Assembly (NCBI GenBank): GCA_016720805.1
Contig: JADKJZ010000001.1
Span: forward strand, 496,001-560,000
Origin: Gemmatimonadota bacterium
GTDB taxonomy: Bacteria; Gemmatimonadota; Gemmatimonadetes; Gemmatimonadales; GWC2-71-9
DNA: 64,000 nt
Reading direction: 5' to 3'
Position 1 is the stretch's first letter, and each line of letters opens with the position of its first letter. The notes beneath the pieces are model-generated. The model saw nothing but the letters and a program-made list of their open reading frames with translations, had not been told where the DNA came from and made no database searches. A program made the translations under genes and the position numbers. Positions 27,264 through 34,778 of the stretch are shown in pieces.

Positions 27264-28809
27264 TCGGCTTGTAGACCCGCAGCACCATCCGCGACGTCAG
27301 TGGCGTGGCGACGACGCCGGCACTGCTCGCCACCGTCCGCTCGATCGAGAAGCCCGCTTCCACCGGCATCTTCAGCAGCCCCTCCCGATTTCTTCCATCG
27401 TGCACAAAACTGAGACCGATCCCGACGCGCGTCGCGTTCGCGGCAGTGCCGGTGACCAGCGCGGCGAGGTCCACGCCGGCGATCGCCTGGCTCGGATCGG
27501 CCCAGGTCAATCGATCCGCACCGCGGCGCTGATACTGGAGCAGGGCGGTGAGGGCGAAGTGCGGTACGATCCGATAGAACGGTTGCACGGTCACCGTGAG
27601 CAGGTCGCCGGGGTTGCGCGCGAAGAGCGCCGTGACTCGCGCCGGTCGCAGCAACTGATCGCGAGTACCCGGCTGCTCTGCCGAGGTCCCTGCGAGTTGC
27701 AGCGTCATCAGGGCGCTGCCACGCAATCCGAAGCGTCCGCGCCCAAGTTCCGCGATGCCACCGAACTCCACGTCCGGTTGGCCATCGCCGGTGCCTTGAT
27801 CGAGGAGAAAGCCGGGCCGTGGAGCGCTGCCGGTCGAGAGCCGTGCCCCGGCACGGGCCCAGACGCCGAGCCAGCGCGCATCGCCCGGCGCGCCGCGTCG
27901 CAGTACTTCCGCGGTCAGGGCGAGCTCGACATCGCCGAGCCCCACGGGCGGAATATCCTCGGGCCGCGAGATGCCGAAGCCGGTGGGCGCTGCCAGCAGC
28001 GCCTCGAGATCACTGCTGGTCAGCACCGCTGCCGGAAGCGCGGGCGCGGCGCCGATGGTCTGCCCCGCGAGCGCTCCGCCGAGGGTCGCGTCGAGCGCCG
28101 TGATCGCCGCAAGCACGGCGGTGCCGTCGCTGCTCGAGGCAGTGGGCAGCACGGCAGAACCCGACACGGGATCGGCGAGCAGCGTGAAGAGTCCGTCGCG
28201 CAACGTCGTGCCTTGGCCCAGCGTCTGTTGCGCGAGGGCAAGCTGAGTCGGGTTGGTGAACGCGCCGCTCGCGATCCGTCCGCTGAGCGCCGTGAGTGCG
28301 TCGTCGAAGGCGGTGAAGAACGCCGTGGTCTGGGTGATCCCGTCGGCGGTGCCCAACGACGCATCGGCGGGATTGAGTCCGGCCGTTGCACCCGCCGCAT
28401 CCGCGCGCAGTTGCAGTTGGGTACGCGCCGAGACGATCGGCACGGTGACGCCAAAGGTCAGCCGATGGGTGATCCCCATCGCGAGCCCAAGCGTCGCGAC
28501 GCCACGCTGCTGTTCGGCAATCGCCGAGAGGCCACCCAGCGTGAGCGGTGCCGCCGCACGCCCGAGCACGCGGGCGAGACTGGCCTCTGCGTTGCCGAGC
28601 AGGGGCGTCGCCGCGGCGTCGAGCGAGCCGATGGTGAGCCGGCTCCCCAGCTCCCGCCGTGCACCGTCGACCCGGAGCTGGTCCGTCGGGAAGAACGCCC
28701 CGCCGAGTTCGATGCGGAGGACGCCCGCCGGAGCGGTCAACAGGGGTAGCTGCGCCCGGGCGGTGCACACCGGGGCCAGCAGCAGGGCGGGGATGAGGCG
28801 ACGGATCAT
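27250..28809 (-). CDS. Probable outer-membrane beta-barrel protein
   Basis: A 519-residue exported protein. The signal peptide IPALLLAPVCTARAQ ends with an alanine-type cleavage site. The rest alternates hydrophobic and polar residues as in barrel strands, for example LTFGVTVPIVSARTQLQLR, GDVELALTAEVL and RVGIGLSFVHDGR, and ends in an aromatic-poor strand. A central ~120-residue alanine/threonine-rich part could be a plug or periplasmic insert. I cannot assign a substrate. It loosely resembles the 'transporter' barrels near phenol-degradation genes. Upstream ATGs in frame run through the tRNA gene and are not used. Confidence 0.65.
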   Translation of the reverse strand: MIRRLIPALLLAPVCTARAQLPLLTAPAGVLRIELGGAFFPTDQLRVDGARRELGSRLTIGSLDAAATPLLGNAEASLARVLGRAAAPLTLGGLSAIAEQQRGVATLGLAMGITHRLTFGVTVPIVSARTQLQLRADAAGATAGLNPADASLGTADGITQTTAFFTAFDDALTALSGRIASGAFTNPTQLALAQQTLGQGTTLRDGLFTLLADPVSGSAVLPTASSSDGTAVLAAITALDATLGGALAGQTIGAAPALPAAVLTSSDLEALLAAPTGFGISRPEDIPPVGLGDVELALTAEVLRRGAPGDARWLGVWARAGARLSTGSAPRPGFLLDQGTGDGQPDVEFGGIAELGRGRFGLRGSALMTLQLAGTSAEQPGTRDQLLRPARVTALFARNPGDLLTVTVQPFYRIVPHFALTALLQYQRRGADRLTWADPSQAIAGVDLAALVTGTAANATRVGIGLSFVHDGRNREGLLKMPVEAGFSIERTVASSAGVVATPLTSRMVLRVYKPITGR

Positions 28810-28868
28810 CGCCGTCGAAGATAGCGGCATCGGCACGAGGCGGCCCGTGATGGCATATTGGTGCCGTG

Positions 28869-28951
28869 GCTCGGGTGGCGGAATGGTAGACGCAGGGGAC
28901 TTAAAATCCCCAGGGGGCAACCCCGTCCCGGTTCGAGTCCGGGCCCGAGTA
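28869..28951 (+). tRNA. tRNA-Leu (anticodon UAA)
   Basis: The acceptor strand GCTCGGG pairs with CCCGAGT, followed by discriminator A; CCA is not encoded. The anticodon stem-loop GGGGACTTAAAATCCCC carries TAA. A class II variable arm follows, and the T loop is GGTTCGAGTCC. Length and structure fit bacterial tRNA-Leu. A pilin-like gene begins 25 bases downstream. Confidence 0.95.
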
Positions 28952-28976
28952 TGACCCATCGAGTGGAGATCGCTGC

Positions 28977-29426
28977 ATGGCCCGGTCGAGACGTGGCTTT
29001 ACGTTGATTGAATTGTTGGTGGTCGTGCTCATCGTCGGCATCCTCGCGACGATCGCCCTCCCCAGACTGCAATATGTTCGTGAAAAGGCCTTTCGGGCCT
29101 CGATGCTCTCCGACCTGCACAACCTGGTCTCGGCGCAGGAAGGCCATCTGTCGGTCGTCGGTGATTACGCGGGCGGTATCGCCGCGTCGCAAGTGTTGGT
29201 GCCGGGCAGCGGGGGGCGCGTCGCCCTGACGCCGAGCCCCGGGAATCAGATCACCGTCACCCTTGCCCCTGGCGCCACCCCTATGACATCCGGCGGCTGG
29301 TCGGCGGTCGCGACCAATCCCGGGATCTCGTCGGGAGTGCAGGGCCGCTGCGGCATCTTCATGGGGCCGGTGTCTGCCTCGCCCAATGCCGCCGTGACCC
29401 AGAGCGGCGTCCCCGCCTGCTACTGA
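28977..29426 (+). CDS. Type IV pilin-like protein, paralogue A1
   Basis: A 149-residue prepilin. The class III signal is RRGFTLIELLVVVLIVGIL with cleavage after Gly7 and Glu at mature position 5, so a prepilin peptidase should process it. After the helix come GGWSAVAT, CGIFMG and a C-terminal PACY. Cys125 and Cys148 are 23 apart and could form the pilin D-loop disulfide. It is the first of three A genes in this cluster and lies just behind tRNA-Leu. Its stop overlaps the stop of the convergent B1 gene by 7 bases. It is probably a minor pilin or pseudopilin. Confidence 0.88.
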   Translation: MARSRRGFTLIELLVVVLIVGILATIALPRLQYVREKAFRASMLSDLHNLVSAQEGHLSVVGDYAGGIAASQVLVPGSGGRVALTPSPGNQITVTLAPGATPMTSGGWSAVATNPGISSGVQGRCGIFMGPVSASPNAAVTQSGVPACY

Positions 29427-29911
29427 GGCTTGCGGGGCGGGGCGACGGCAGCCGTGCCGAGGAACGAGTCGCTGTTCATCTGGTCGGTCAGCTGCATGAG
29501 CGCACCTGAGGCTCGACGCTCCAGCACATAGCCACCGTCGGTGATCCGAAAGGTCACGCTGTCCTCGACCGGACCGGCCTGCTCCAGCGAACTCGGCAAG
29601 CGCCCAACCGATCGTCGATATGCGTCAACACGGGCCCGCTCCAGGTAGAGCGCGAATCGGCTCCGCGCCTCGGCTGCAGCTGGCGTGAGCGGGGCGGTGA
29701 GTTCGGGGGCGAAGATCGCCGCGGGCCTCGCGGTCCAGAGCCACCCCAGGACGCAAGCTGCGAGAATCCCGATGAAGATGGTGGCCGGCTGCGTCCCGGT
29801 CCGCCGCGGAGGCTGCTGGCGGCGTTGTGTCTCGGCCGCTTCGGCTCGCTGAGCCTCCGCCACTGCGTGCAGCGCATCGGCGAGGTCTTTTCGTCGGTTC
29901 TCGGGGGTCAT
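29420..29911 (-). CDS. Single-TM hypothetical protein, paralogue B1
   Basis: A 163-residue protein of no family I know. The N-terminal charged helix (RRKDLADALHAVAEAQRAEA) should be cytoplasmic. One TM segment lies at about 43-61 (IFIGILAACVLGWLW) and is followed by RPAAIFAPE. The outer part has LYLERARVDAYRRSVGRLP, resembling the Tyr...Gly-Arg-Tyr-Pro helix end of pseudopilins, then a small beta region and MNSDSFLG. It has two paralogues, B2 and B3, each convergent with an A gene. The ATG has GGAGGACAG just upstream. Confidence 0.72.
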   Translation of the reverse strand: MTPENRRKDLADALHAVAEAQRAEAAETQRRQQPPRRTGTQPATIFIGILAACVLGWLWTARPAAIFAPELTAPLTPAAAEARSRFALYLERARVDAYRRSVGRLPSSLEQAGPVEDSVTFRITDGGYVLERRASGALMQLTDQMNSDSFLGTAAVAPPRKPQ

Positions 29912-30106
29912 CTGTCCTCCAAAATGCACCTGAGTGTGTTGCGTGGCAGCGGCGGTAGAGCGAGAATGCAGGCACATGGTACCCTGGCCGCCCGCCTGTT
30001 CGCTCGTCCGGCCACCCGTTGTGCCGGCAGCTGCTCTCGTCCGCGTCGCGCCCCCGAGGTCGGGGGCGCCCCGTGGCAGGACCGAGTTCTCCCCGACGCG
30101 CGAGGC

Positions 30107-30559
30107 ATGATGCTCCGACACCGCTCCGGCTTCACGATCATCGAGCTCATGGTCGTGATGACCATCATCGGCGTCCTCACCACCATCGCGATCCCGCGCC
30201 TGCAGTACACCCGCGAGCGCGCCTCGCGCGCCTCGATGATCAGCGACCTGAAGAACCTGGTCGCGCTGCAGGAGGGTTACTTCTCCGCAGCGAACGACTA
30301 CGCTGCCGGGATCACCAGCGGACCGGAGAAGGTGGTCGCCGGGGGCTCGGGGCGGATCTCCTTCATTCCGAGCCAGGGCAACACCATCTCCATGACGCGC
30401 CGAGCTCCGACGAACAAGAACGGCGCAGGGTGGTCCGCGACGATCAAGAACCCACGGGTGACCAACAAGGCCGCCGACGTCTGCGGGATCTACATCGGTC
30501 ACAAGTCGTACGCTCCGAATGCCGCGGTCCCTGGGCCCGGCATACCAGCCTGCTACTGA
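30107..30559 (+). CDS. Type IV pilin-like protein, paralogue A2
   Basis: A 150-residue prepilin close to A1. The leader RHRSG is cleaved before FTIIELMVVMTIIGVLTTI. The body shares PRLQYTRERASRASMISDL, GWSA, CGIYIG and the terminal PACY. Cys126 and Cys149 keep the same 23-residue spacing. It starts divergently from B1 across a 195-base gap that should hold both promoters. Its 3' end overlaps B2 by 7 bases. The frame is open upstream but that part is not pilin-like. Confidence 0.88.
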   Translation: MMLRHRSGFTIIELMVVMTIIGVLTTIAIPRLQYTRERASRASMISDLKNLVALQEGYFSAANDYAAGITSGPEKVVAGGSGRISFIPSQGNTISMTRRAPTNKNGAGWSATIKNPRVTNKAADVCGIYIGHKSYAPNAAVPGPGIPACY

Positions 30560-31047
30560 CCCCCTGCGCGCGGTAGCCGCCCGAGAGCGTCGCCGAGGAA
30601 CGAGTCGGCATTCATCCTGCTGGTGAGCTGCAGCGACTGCGCTTCCCCCGCGCGCGTGACCAGCACGAAGTCCGGCGGCGTCCGGATGTAGGTCACCCCT
30701 TCCTCCACCTCCCCTGCCTCGCCAAGGACCTCAGGCAGCCGCCCGCTGTCCGCCCGGAACTGCTCCACGCGAGCACGTTGGAGGTACAGGGCGTTGCGGG
30801 CCAGCGCGTCCCGCTCGGTGGCCGTCTGCCGCCTCGGCTGTTCTGGGCCGAAAATCACGGCGGGACGGGCAATCCACGCCCAGGCAAGCCCGATCCACGC
30901 GATGGCCAGGAACGGCAACAGCTTCCGCCGCCTGGCGCTCCGCGGCGACAGTCGCTTCTCACGGGCAGCGGATTCCGCCGCCGCAGTCTCGGCGACGACA
31001 TTTCCGAGCGCCTCGGCGAGGTCGCGTCGGCTTTGCAGATCATCCAT
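30553..31047 (-). CDS. Single-TM hypothetical protein, paralogue B2
   Basis: A 164-residue paralogue of B1. The N-terminal RRDLAEALGNVVAETAAAE is followed by a TM segment (LLPFLAIAWIGLAWAWI, about 49-65) and ARPAVIFGPE. LYLQRARVEQFRADSGRLP then leads to the terminal MNADSFLG. AGGAGG lies 6 bases before the ATG, a strong ribosome-binding site. It is convergent with A2 and divergent from A3, with only 62 bases between B2 and A3. Confidence 0.72.
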   Translation of the reverse strand: MDDLQSRRDLAEALGNVVAETAAAESAAREKRLSPRSARRRKLLPFLAIAWIGLAWAWIARPAVIFGPEQPRRQTATERDALARNALYLQRARVEQFRADSGRLPEVLGEAGEVEEGVTYIRTPPDFVLVTRAGEAQSLQLTSRMNADSFLGDALGRLPRAGGQ

Positions 31048-31109
31048 CGGAAACCTCCTGTTGGCGCGGGGAGTTGCAAGCGGCGCGTCCCGGTGTGAAA
31101 CTGCCGTCC

Positions 31110-31538
31110 ATGCAATATGCTCCATCGGCCGCATCGCCACCCTGGCGCTTTCGATTGATCGCCCTGACCCTGCTGTCGCTGCTGGTCGTCGTGGTGGTCC
31201 TCGTTCGGGCGGCCACCGCCCGGATGCGCGACACGACGGCTCGAGCGCAGCTCCTGCGCGAACTGGGTCGGCTCGACGACCAGCAGGCGGCATGGGACGC
31301 CCGCCACGGGACCTTCGCAGGACAGCTCGGTACGACGGAAAATGATACCACGCTGGCATTCACCCCGACGCCAGGGGTGGATCTCCGCTTCGAGGCCGCC
31401 ATCCCAGGTGGCTGGAGCGCGATCGTCACGACGGACCGACTCCGTGCCGCGCCCAGGCAGTGCGGCATCTATCGCGGGCCGCCCGCTGCCGCTCCACATC
31501 GTGCGCTGATCGCGCCCGGTCAGGTGGTCTGCTGGTGA
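31110..31538 (+). CDS. Degenerate pilin-like protein, paralogue A3
   Basis: A 142-residue protein with the same layout as A1 and A2 but no prepilin peptidase site: the GFTLIE block is absent. One TM helix remains (about 19-42, LIALTLLSLLVVVVVLV). The C-terminal half keeps GGWSA, CGIYRG and a final CW. Cys118 and Cys141 again are 23 apart. It may be a membrane-resident adaptor or platform-bound pseudopilin. It is convergent with B3, 12 bases apart. Confidence 0.7.
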   Translation: MQYAPSAASPPWRFRLIALTLLSLLVVVVVLVRAATARMRDTTARAQLLRELGRLDDQQAAWDARHGTFAGQLGTTENDTTLAFTPTPGVDLRFEAAIPGGWSAIVTTDRLRAAPRQCGIYRGPPAAAPHRALIAPGQVVCW

Positions 31539-31550
31539 GGCCGGCCGACG

Positions 31551-32087
31551 CTATTTCCTGAGCGTCTCGAGGCTCGCGCCGAGGAAACTGTCCGCTGCCA
31601 TCGTACTGCTCAGTGAGCGTCGCAGGGCCCCCTGCCGTCCATCGATTCGAAAGGCACGAGGTCCGGTGACGACCAGGGTGAGGCTGGTGTCCATGACGCC
31701 GACGTCGCCCAGACGGGGCGGGACTCGCCCCTCGGCCAACAGCAAGGCGTCGACCCGCCCGCGCGCGAGCCAGAGGCCGTAGCGAAGCGACGCGTCGGCA
31801 GCGGCTGGCGGTGGCTGCCACGGGCGGTCCGCCGGGCCTCGCGCGATCGCCGGCGGGGCGAGGAGGAAGTACGCCACCAACAGCCAGCCGCCGAGGGCCG
31901 CCGCCAACCAGCCCGACGGAACCGACTGCCGCGGTTTGACGCGGGGATCGTGGATGACGGCGTCGCGCGCCTGTTGGTCGGCCGCCCGCGTGACCACGGC
32001 ACTCAACGCATCGGCGAGGAGCGGCGACGGCGTGATGGTCGGGGCGGGCGCCGTGTCGCGAGGGGCCGGCACCGGCCGCTCAGGCAT
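31551..32087 (-). CDS. Single-TM hypothetical protein, paralogue B3
   Basis: The most divergent B paralogue, 178 residues. A proline-rich N-terminus leads to LLADALSAVVTRAADQ, a TM segment at about 68-87 (LAAALGGWLLVAYFLL) and PPAIARGPA. The outer part keeps LWLARGRVDALLLAEGRVPP and the terminal MAADSFLG. It is the last gene of a minus-strand run with the ATPase and the receiver protein. Its ATG overlaps the receiver stop by 8 bases, which ties the A/B cluster to the ATPase. Confidence 0.7.
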   Translation of the reverse strand: MPERPVPAPRDTAPAPTITPSPLLADALSAVVTRAADQQARDAVIHDPRVKPRQSVPSGWLAAALGGWLLVAYFLLAPPAIARGPADRPWQPPPAAADASLRYGLWLARGRVDALLLAEGRVPPRLGDVGVMDTSLTLVVTGPRAFRIDGRQGALRRSLSSTMAADSFLGASLETLRK

Positions 32088-32454
32088 TCTGTGGCGATTC
32101 TCCCGCGAGCGCCCGCGCGACCTGCTCGGGGAAGGCGCGAATATCGATCGGCTTGGTGATGTAGCCATCGAAGCCCGCCGCCATGGCGCGCTCGCGATCG
32201 CCAGCCATCGCGTGGGCCGTCAGGGCAACCACGCGCAGTTCGCGATACTCCGACGCGCGAATTTCTTCGAGCAGCGCGAAGCCGTCCTTCCCGGGCATCT
32301 GAATGTCCATCAGCACCAGATCCGGCAGCTTGGCCGCGAGGGTCGCAAACAGCTCCTCTCCGCCCATCAGGCCGACGATCTCGTGGCCCTTCAGGGTGAG
32401 CAGGGTGCGGAAGAGCTTCATGTTGTCGGGACTGTCTTCGACAATCAGGATCAT
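32080..32454 (-). CDS. Stand-alone response regulator receiver protein
   Basis: A 124-residue REC domain with no output domain, similar in form to DivK/CheY/PilG. The acidic pair is in ILIVEDSP, the phosphoacceptor Asp in LVLMDIQMPG, the switch Thr in VALTAHAM and the conserved Lys in YITKPID. It lies 7 bases after the GspE-REC gene and overlaps B3. No histidine kinase is in the cluster. It probably relays or competes for phosphoryl groups with the ATPase's own REC domain. Confidence 0.9.
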   Translation of the reverse strand: MILIVEDSPDNMKLFRTLLTLKGHEIVGLMGGEELFATLAAKLPDLVLMDIQMPGKDGFALLEEIRASEYRELRVVALTAHAMAGDRERAMAAGFDGYITKPIDIRAFPEQVARALAGESPQNA

Positions 32455-32461
32455 CGGGAGG

Positions 32462-34636
32462 TCACTCCATCCTCGTGCGCTTGAGCACGGCACGCACGCG
32501 CGCGACCAACGATCGCGGCTGCACCGGCTTGGTCAGGTAGTCCTGGGCACCGAGTTCAAGTGCCTGGGATTCGGTATCATCGGTGCGCGCCGTCAGCATG
32601 ATCACCGGGAGGGCCGCCGTCGCGACGGACGCGCGCAATTCCTCGAGCACGCCGAGGCCGGTGAGACGCGGCATGTCGTGGTCGAGCAGGATCAGGTCGA
32701 TCCCCTTGGTTTCGATCGCGGCGAGCGTGTCGAGTCCATCGGCGGCCTCGATCACCACGAAGCCCTCGCGCTCGAGGACGGTGCGCACCAGACGACGCAT
32801 CTGCGCGTCGTCATCGGCAAGGAGGATCGTCGCGCCTCGGCCGTCGGCGTCCGCGGTGCCCGCCCCCACCCATCCGCCGGATGCGGTCGAGGCCGCGGGC
32901 GCCGCCGGCGCGGTCGCCGCGGTGGTGGCCTGGACGCTGCGCTCCTGGGATTCGCCGAGGACGCGGTGAATTTCCTCGTAGCTGGTTTGGCCGGCCCAGT
33001 AGCGGATCAGGCCGCCCTCCCAGAGCGTCCGCATCCCGTACGGGCGCGAGGCATCGAGGATCGCCTGTTGCGGGGCGCCCGATTCGATCAGCCCCCCGAC
33101 CGCACCCTCGATCGGCAGCATCTCCATGACGGCGAGCCGGCCCTTGTACCCCGTCCCGCCGCAGCCCTTGCAGCCTGCCCCGCGCTTCGGTGCGTACAGC
33201 CCGGGGTAGCCCGCTGGCGGCCGCGCCTGCTCCGGCACCTCGTCCAACGGGAGGTCAACGGCGCACTGCGGGCAGATGCGGCGCACCAGACGCTGCGCCA
33301 CGACCCCGCGGAGGACCGTGCCAAGCTTGAAGGAATCGACCCCCATGTCGCGCAAGCGGACCAGGGCGGAGACGGCATCGTTGGTGTGCAGCGTCGAGAA
33401 GACAAAGTGGCCCGTGAGACCGGCCTGGATGGCGATCGATGCCGTCTCGCCATCGCGGATTTCGCCGACCAGCACGATGTCCGGATCCTGGCGCAACACC
33501 GAGCGCAGCGCCGTGGCGAAGGTGAAGCCCTGCGCCTCGTTCACCTGCATCTGCGAAATGCCGTCGACGTCGTACTCGACCGGATCCTCGACCGTGACGA
33601 TGTTCACCTTGCCGGTCTTGAGGTGGTTCAGCACCGCGTACAGCGTGGTTGTCTTGCCGGAGCCCGTCGGGCCGGTCACCAGCACCATCCCCTCGCGGTG
33701 CGACAGCATCCGCATCAGCACCGATTCTTCTTCCGGTGGCAGGGCGAGGGCAGGAATCGACGCACGCAGATTCGACTTGTTCAGGATCCGGATGACCAGC
33801 TTCTCGCCGCGTCGCGCGACCGGGGCGGTGGCCACGCGCATGTCCACGAACTGGCCGCCGACCTTGAGCGAGCTGCGACCGTCCTGCGGGGTCATCGAGT
33901 TGGTCACGTCGAGCCCGGCGATGATCTTCACGCGCCGAACCAGCGACGCGCCGGCGGCCTCGGGGAGGCGCATCACTTCGCGCAGGATGCCATCGACGCG
34001 GTAGCGCACGACGACGTGGCCCGCTTCGATCTCCGAATGGATGTCGCTGGCTCCCGCCTGCACCGCGTCCGAGATCATCGCATCGACGAGCTTGGTCATC
34101 GGGGCGTCGAGCGCCGGGTCGCGCTCCTCGGCCGTGTCGCTGATCTGGACCTCGACCGATGTCGGCGTGAGGCCTTGCAGCAACCGGTTGATCGAATTCT
34201 CGGGACGGTAGAACTCGTCCAGCTTGTCGCTGATGGCCGAGGGCGAGGCCACCTCGAGCTTCACGTCACGCCCGGTCAGGAAGCCGAGGTCCTGTTCCGC
34301 CGCGAAGTCACGCGGGTCGCAGGTCGCGATACGGACCGTCTTCTCGTCCAGCGCCAACGCCACGACATGGTACTTGCGTGCAGCGGCTTCCGGGAGCACC
34401 GCGACGGCCCGGGGCTCCGCGCTGGCCATCACTGCCACCGGAAGGCGGAAGTGACTGGCCAGCGCGGCACAGATGGCCGCGTCGGTGGCCAGGCCGGTGT
34501 CGACGACCGAACGCCAGAGCCGCACGTCCTTGATCGAGGCGAGCACCGGGAGCCGTTCTGCCGGCACGAGACCGGCGGCCACCAGGTACGGGCCGATCCA
34601 GGCATCCGGGGCAATGCCGACGTCGGGTGCGGTCAT
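32462..34636 (-). CDS. GspE/PilB-type assembly ATPase fused to a C-terminal receiver domain
   Basis: A 724-residue protein. Residues ~1-150 form the T2SSE N-terminal domain. Residues ~170-570 are the hexameric ATPase, with Walker A GPTGSGKTTTLY near 321, the Asp box TVEDPVEYDVDG, Walker B DPDIVLVGEIRDGETA and a CxxC/CxxC zinc site (ICPQC, CKGCGGTGYKGR). An Ala/Thr-rich linker leads to a REC domain (~603-724) with ILLADDDAQ, LILLDHDMP and YLTKPVQ. Such ATPases power pilus or pseudopilus extension. The fused REC implies control by phosphorylation. The partners in the same strand run are a lone REC protein and B3. The start MTAPDVG is chosen because the long open frame upstream is not protein-like. 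Confidence 0.93.
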   Translation of the reverse strand: MTAPDVGIAPDAWIGPYLVAAGLVPAERLPVLASIKDVRLWRSVVDTGLATDAAICAALASHFRLPVAVMASAEPRAVAVLPEAAARKYHVVALALDEKTVRIATCDPRDFAAEQDLGFLTGRDVKLEVASPSAISDKLDEFYRPENSINRLLQGLTPTSVEVQISDTAEERDPALDAPMTKLVDAMISDAVQAGASDIHSEIEAGHVVVRYRVDGILREVMRLPEAAGASLVRRVKIIAGLDVTNSMTPQDGRSSLKVGGQFVDMRVATAPVARRGEKLVIRILNKSNLRASIPALALPPEEESVLMRMLSHREGMVLVTGPTGSGKTTTLYAVLNHLKTGKVNIVTVEDPVEYDVDGISQMQVNEAQGFTFATALRSVLRQDPDIVLVGEIRDGETASIAIQAGLTGHFVFSTLHTNDAVSALVRLRDMGVDSFKLGTVLRGVVAQRLVRRICPQCAVDLPLDEVPEQARPPAGYPGLYAPKRGAGCKGCGGTGYKGRLAVMEMLPIEGAVGGLIESGAPQQAILDASRPYGMRTLWEGGLIRYWAGQTSYEEIHRVLGESQERSVQATTAATAPAAPAASTASGGWVGAGTADADGRGATILLADDDAQMRRLVRTVLEREGFVVIEAADGLDTLAAIETKGIDLILLDHDMPRLTGLGVLEELRASVATAALPVIMLTARTDDTESQALELGAQDYLTKPVQPRSLVARVRAVLKRTRME

Positions 34637-34663
34637 GAGGTTCCGTCGTGGTGAGTGAAGCGG

Positions 34664-34696
34664 GGGGATCGTGGGTGGTGTTGTACCACGATCCCC
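34664..34696. repeat. Inverted repeat in the gspE-REC / aroA divergent region
   Basis: GGGGATCGTGG (34664-34674) and CCACGATCCCC (34686-34696) are a perfect 11-bp inverted repeat around 11 bases. It lies 27 bases upstream of the ATPase start and 82 bases upstream of aroA. It has no T-run on either side. It may be an operator or an RNA hairpin in one of the leaders. Confidence 0.6.
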
Positions 34697-34778
34697 GGAA
34701 AGATACGATTCCCGCGGGTCAAGTTGAATCCCTTCCCGTGACGCGGAGCATTCTCTGCCTGCCGGTCCTCGGTTCCAC

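Noticed and set aside
27202..28749. 515-codon open frame on the + strand
   Set aside because: It is antisense to the barrel protein gene, which has a clear signal peptide and strand pattern; the + frame is Arg/Gly-rich noise.
32303..34654. 783-codon open frame on the + strand
   Set aside because: It is fully antisense to the GspE-REC gene, has His/Arg-rich composition with no domain, and arises from high GC.
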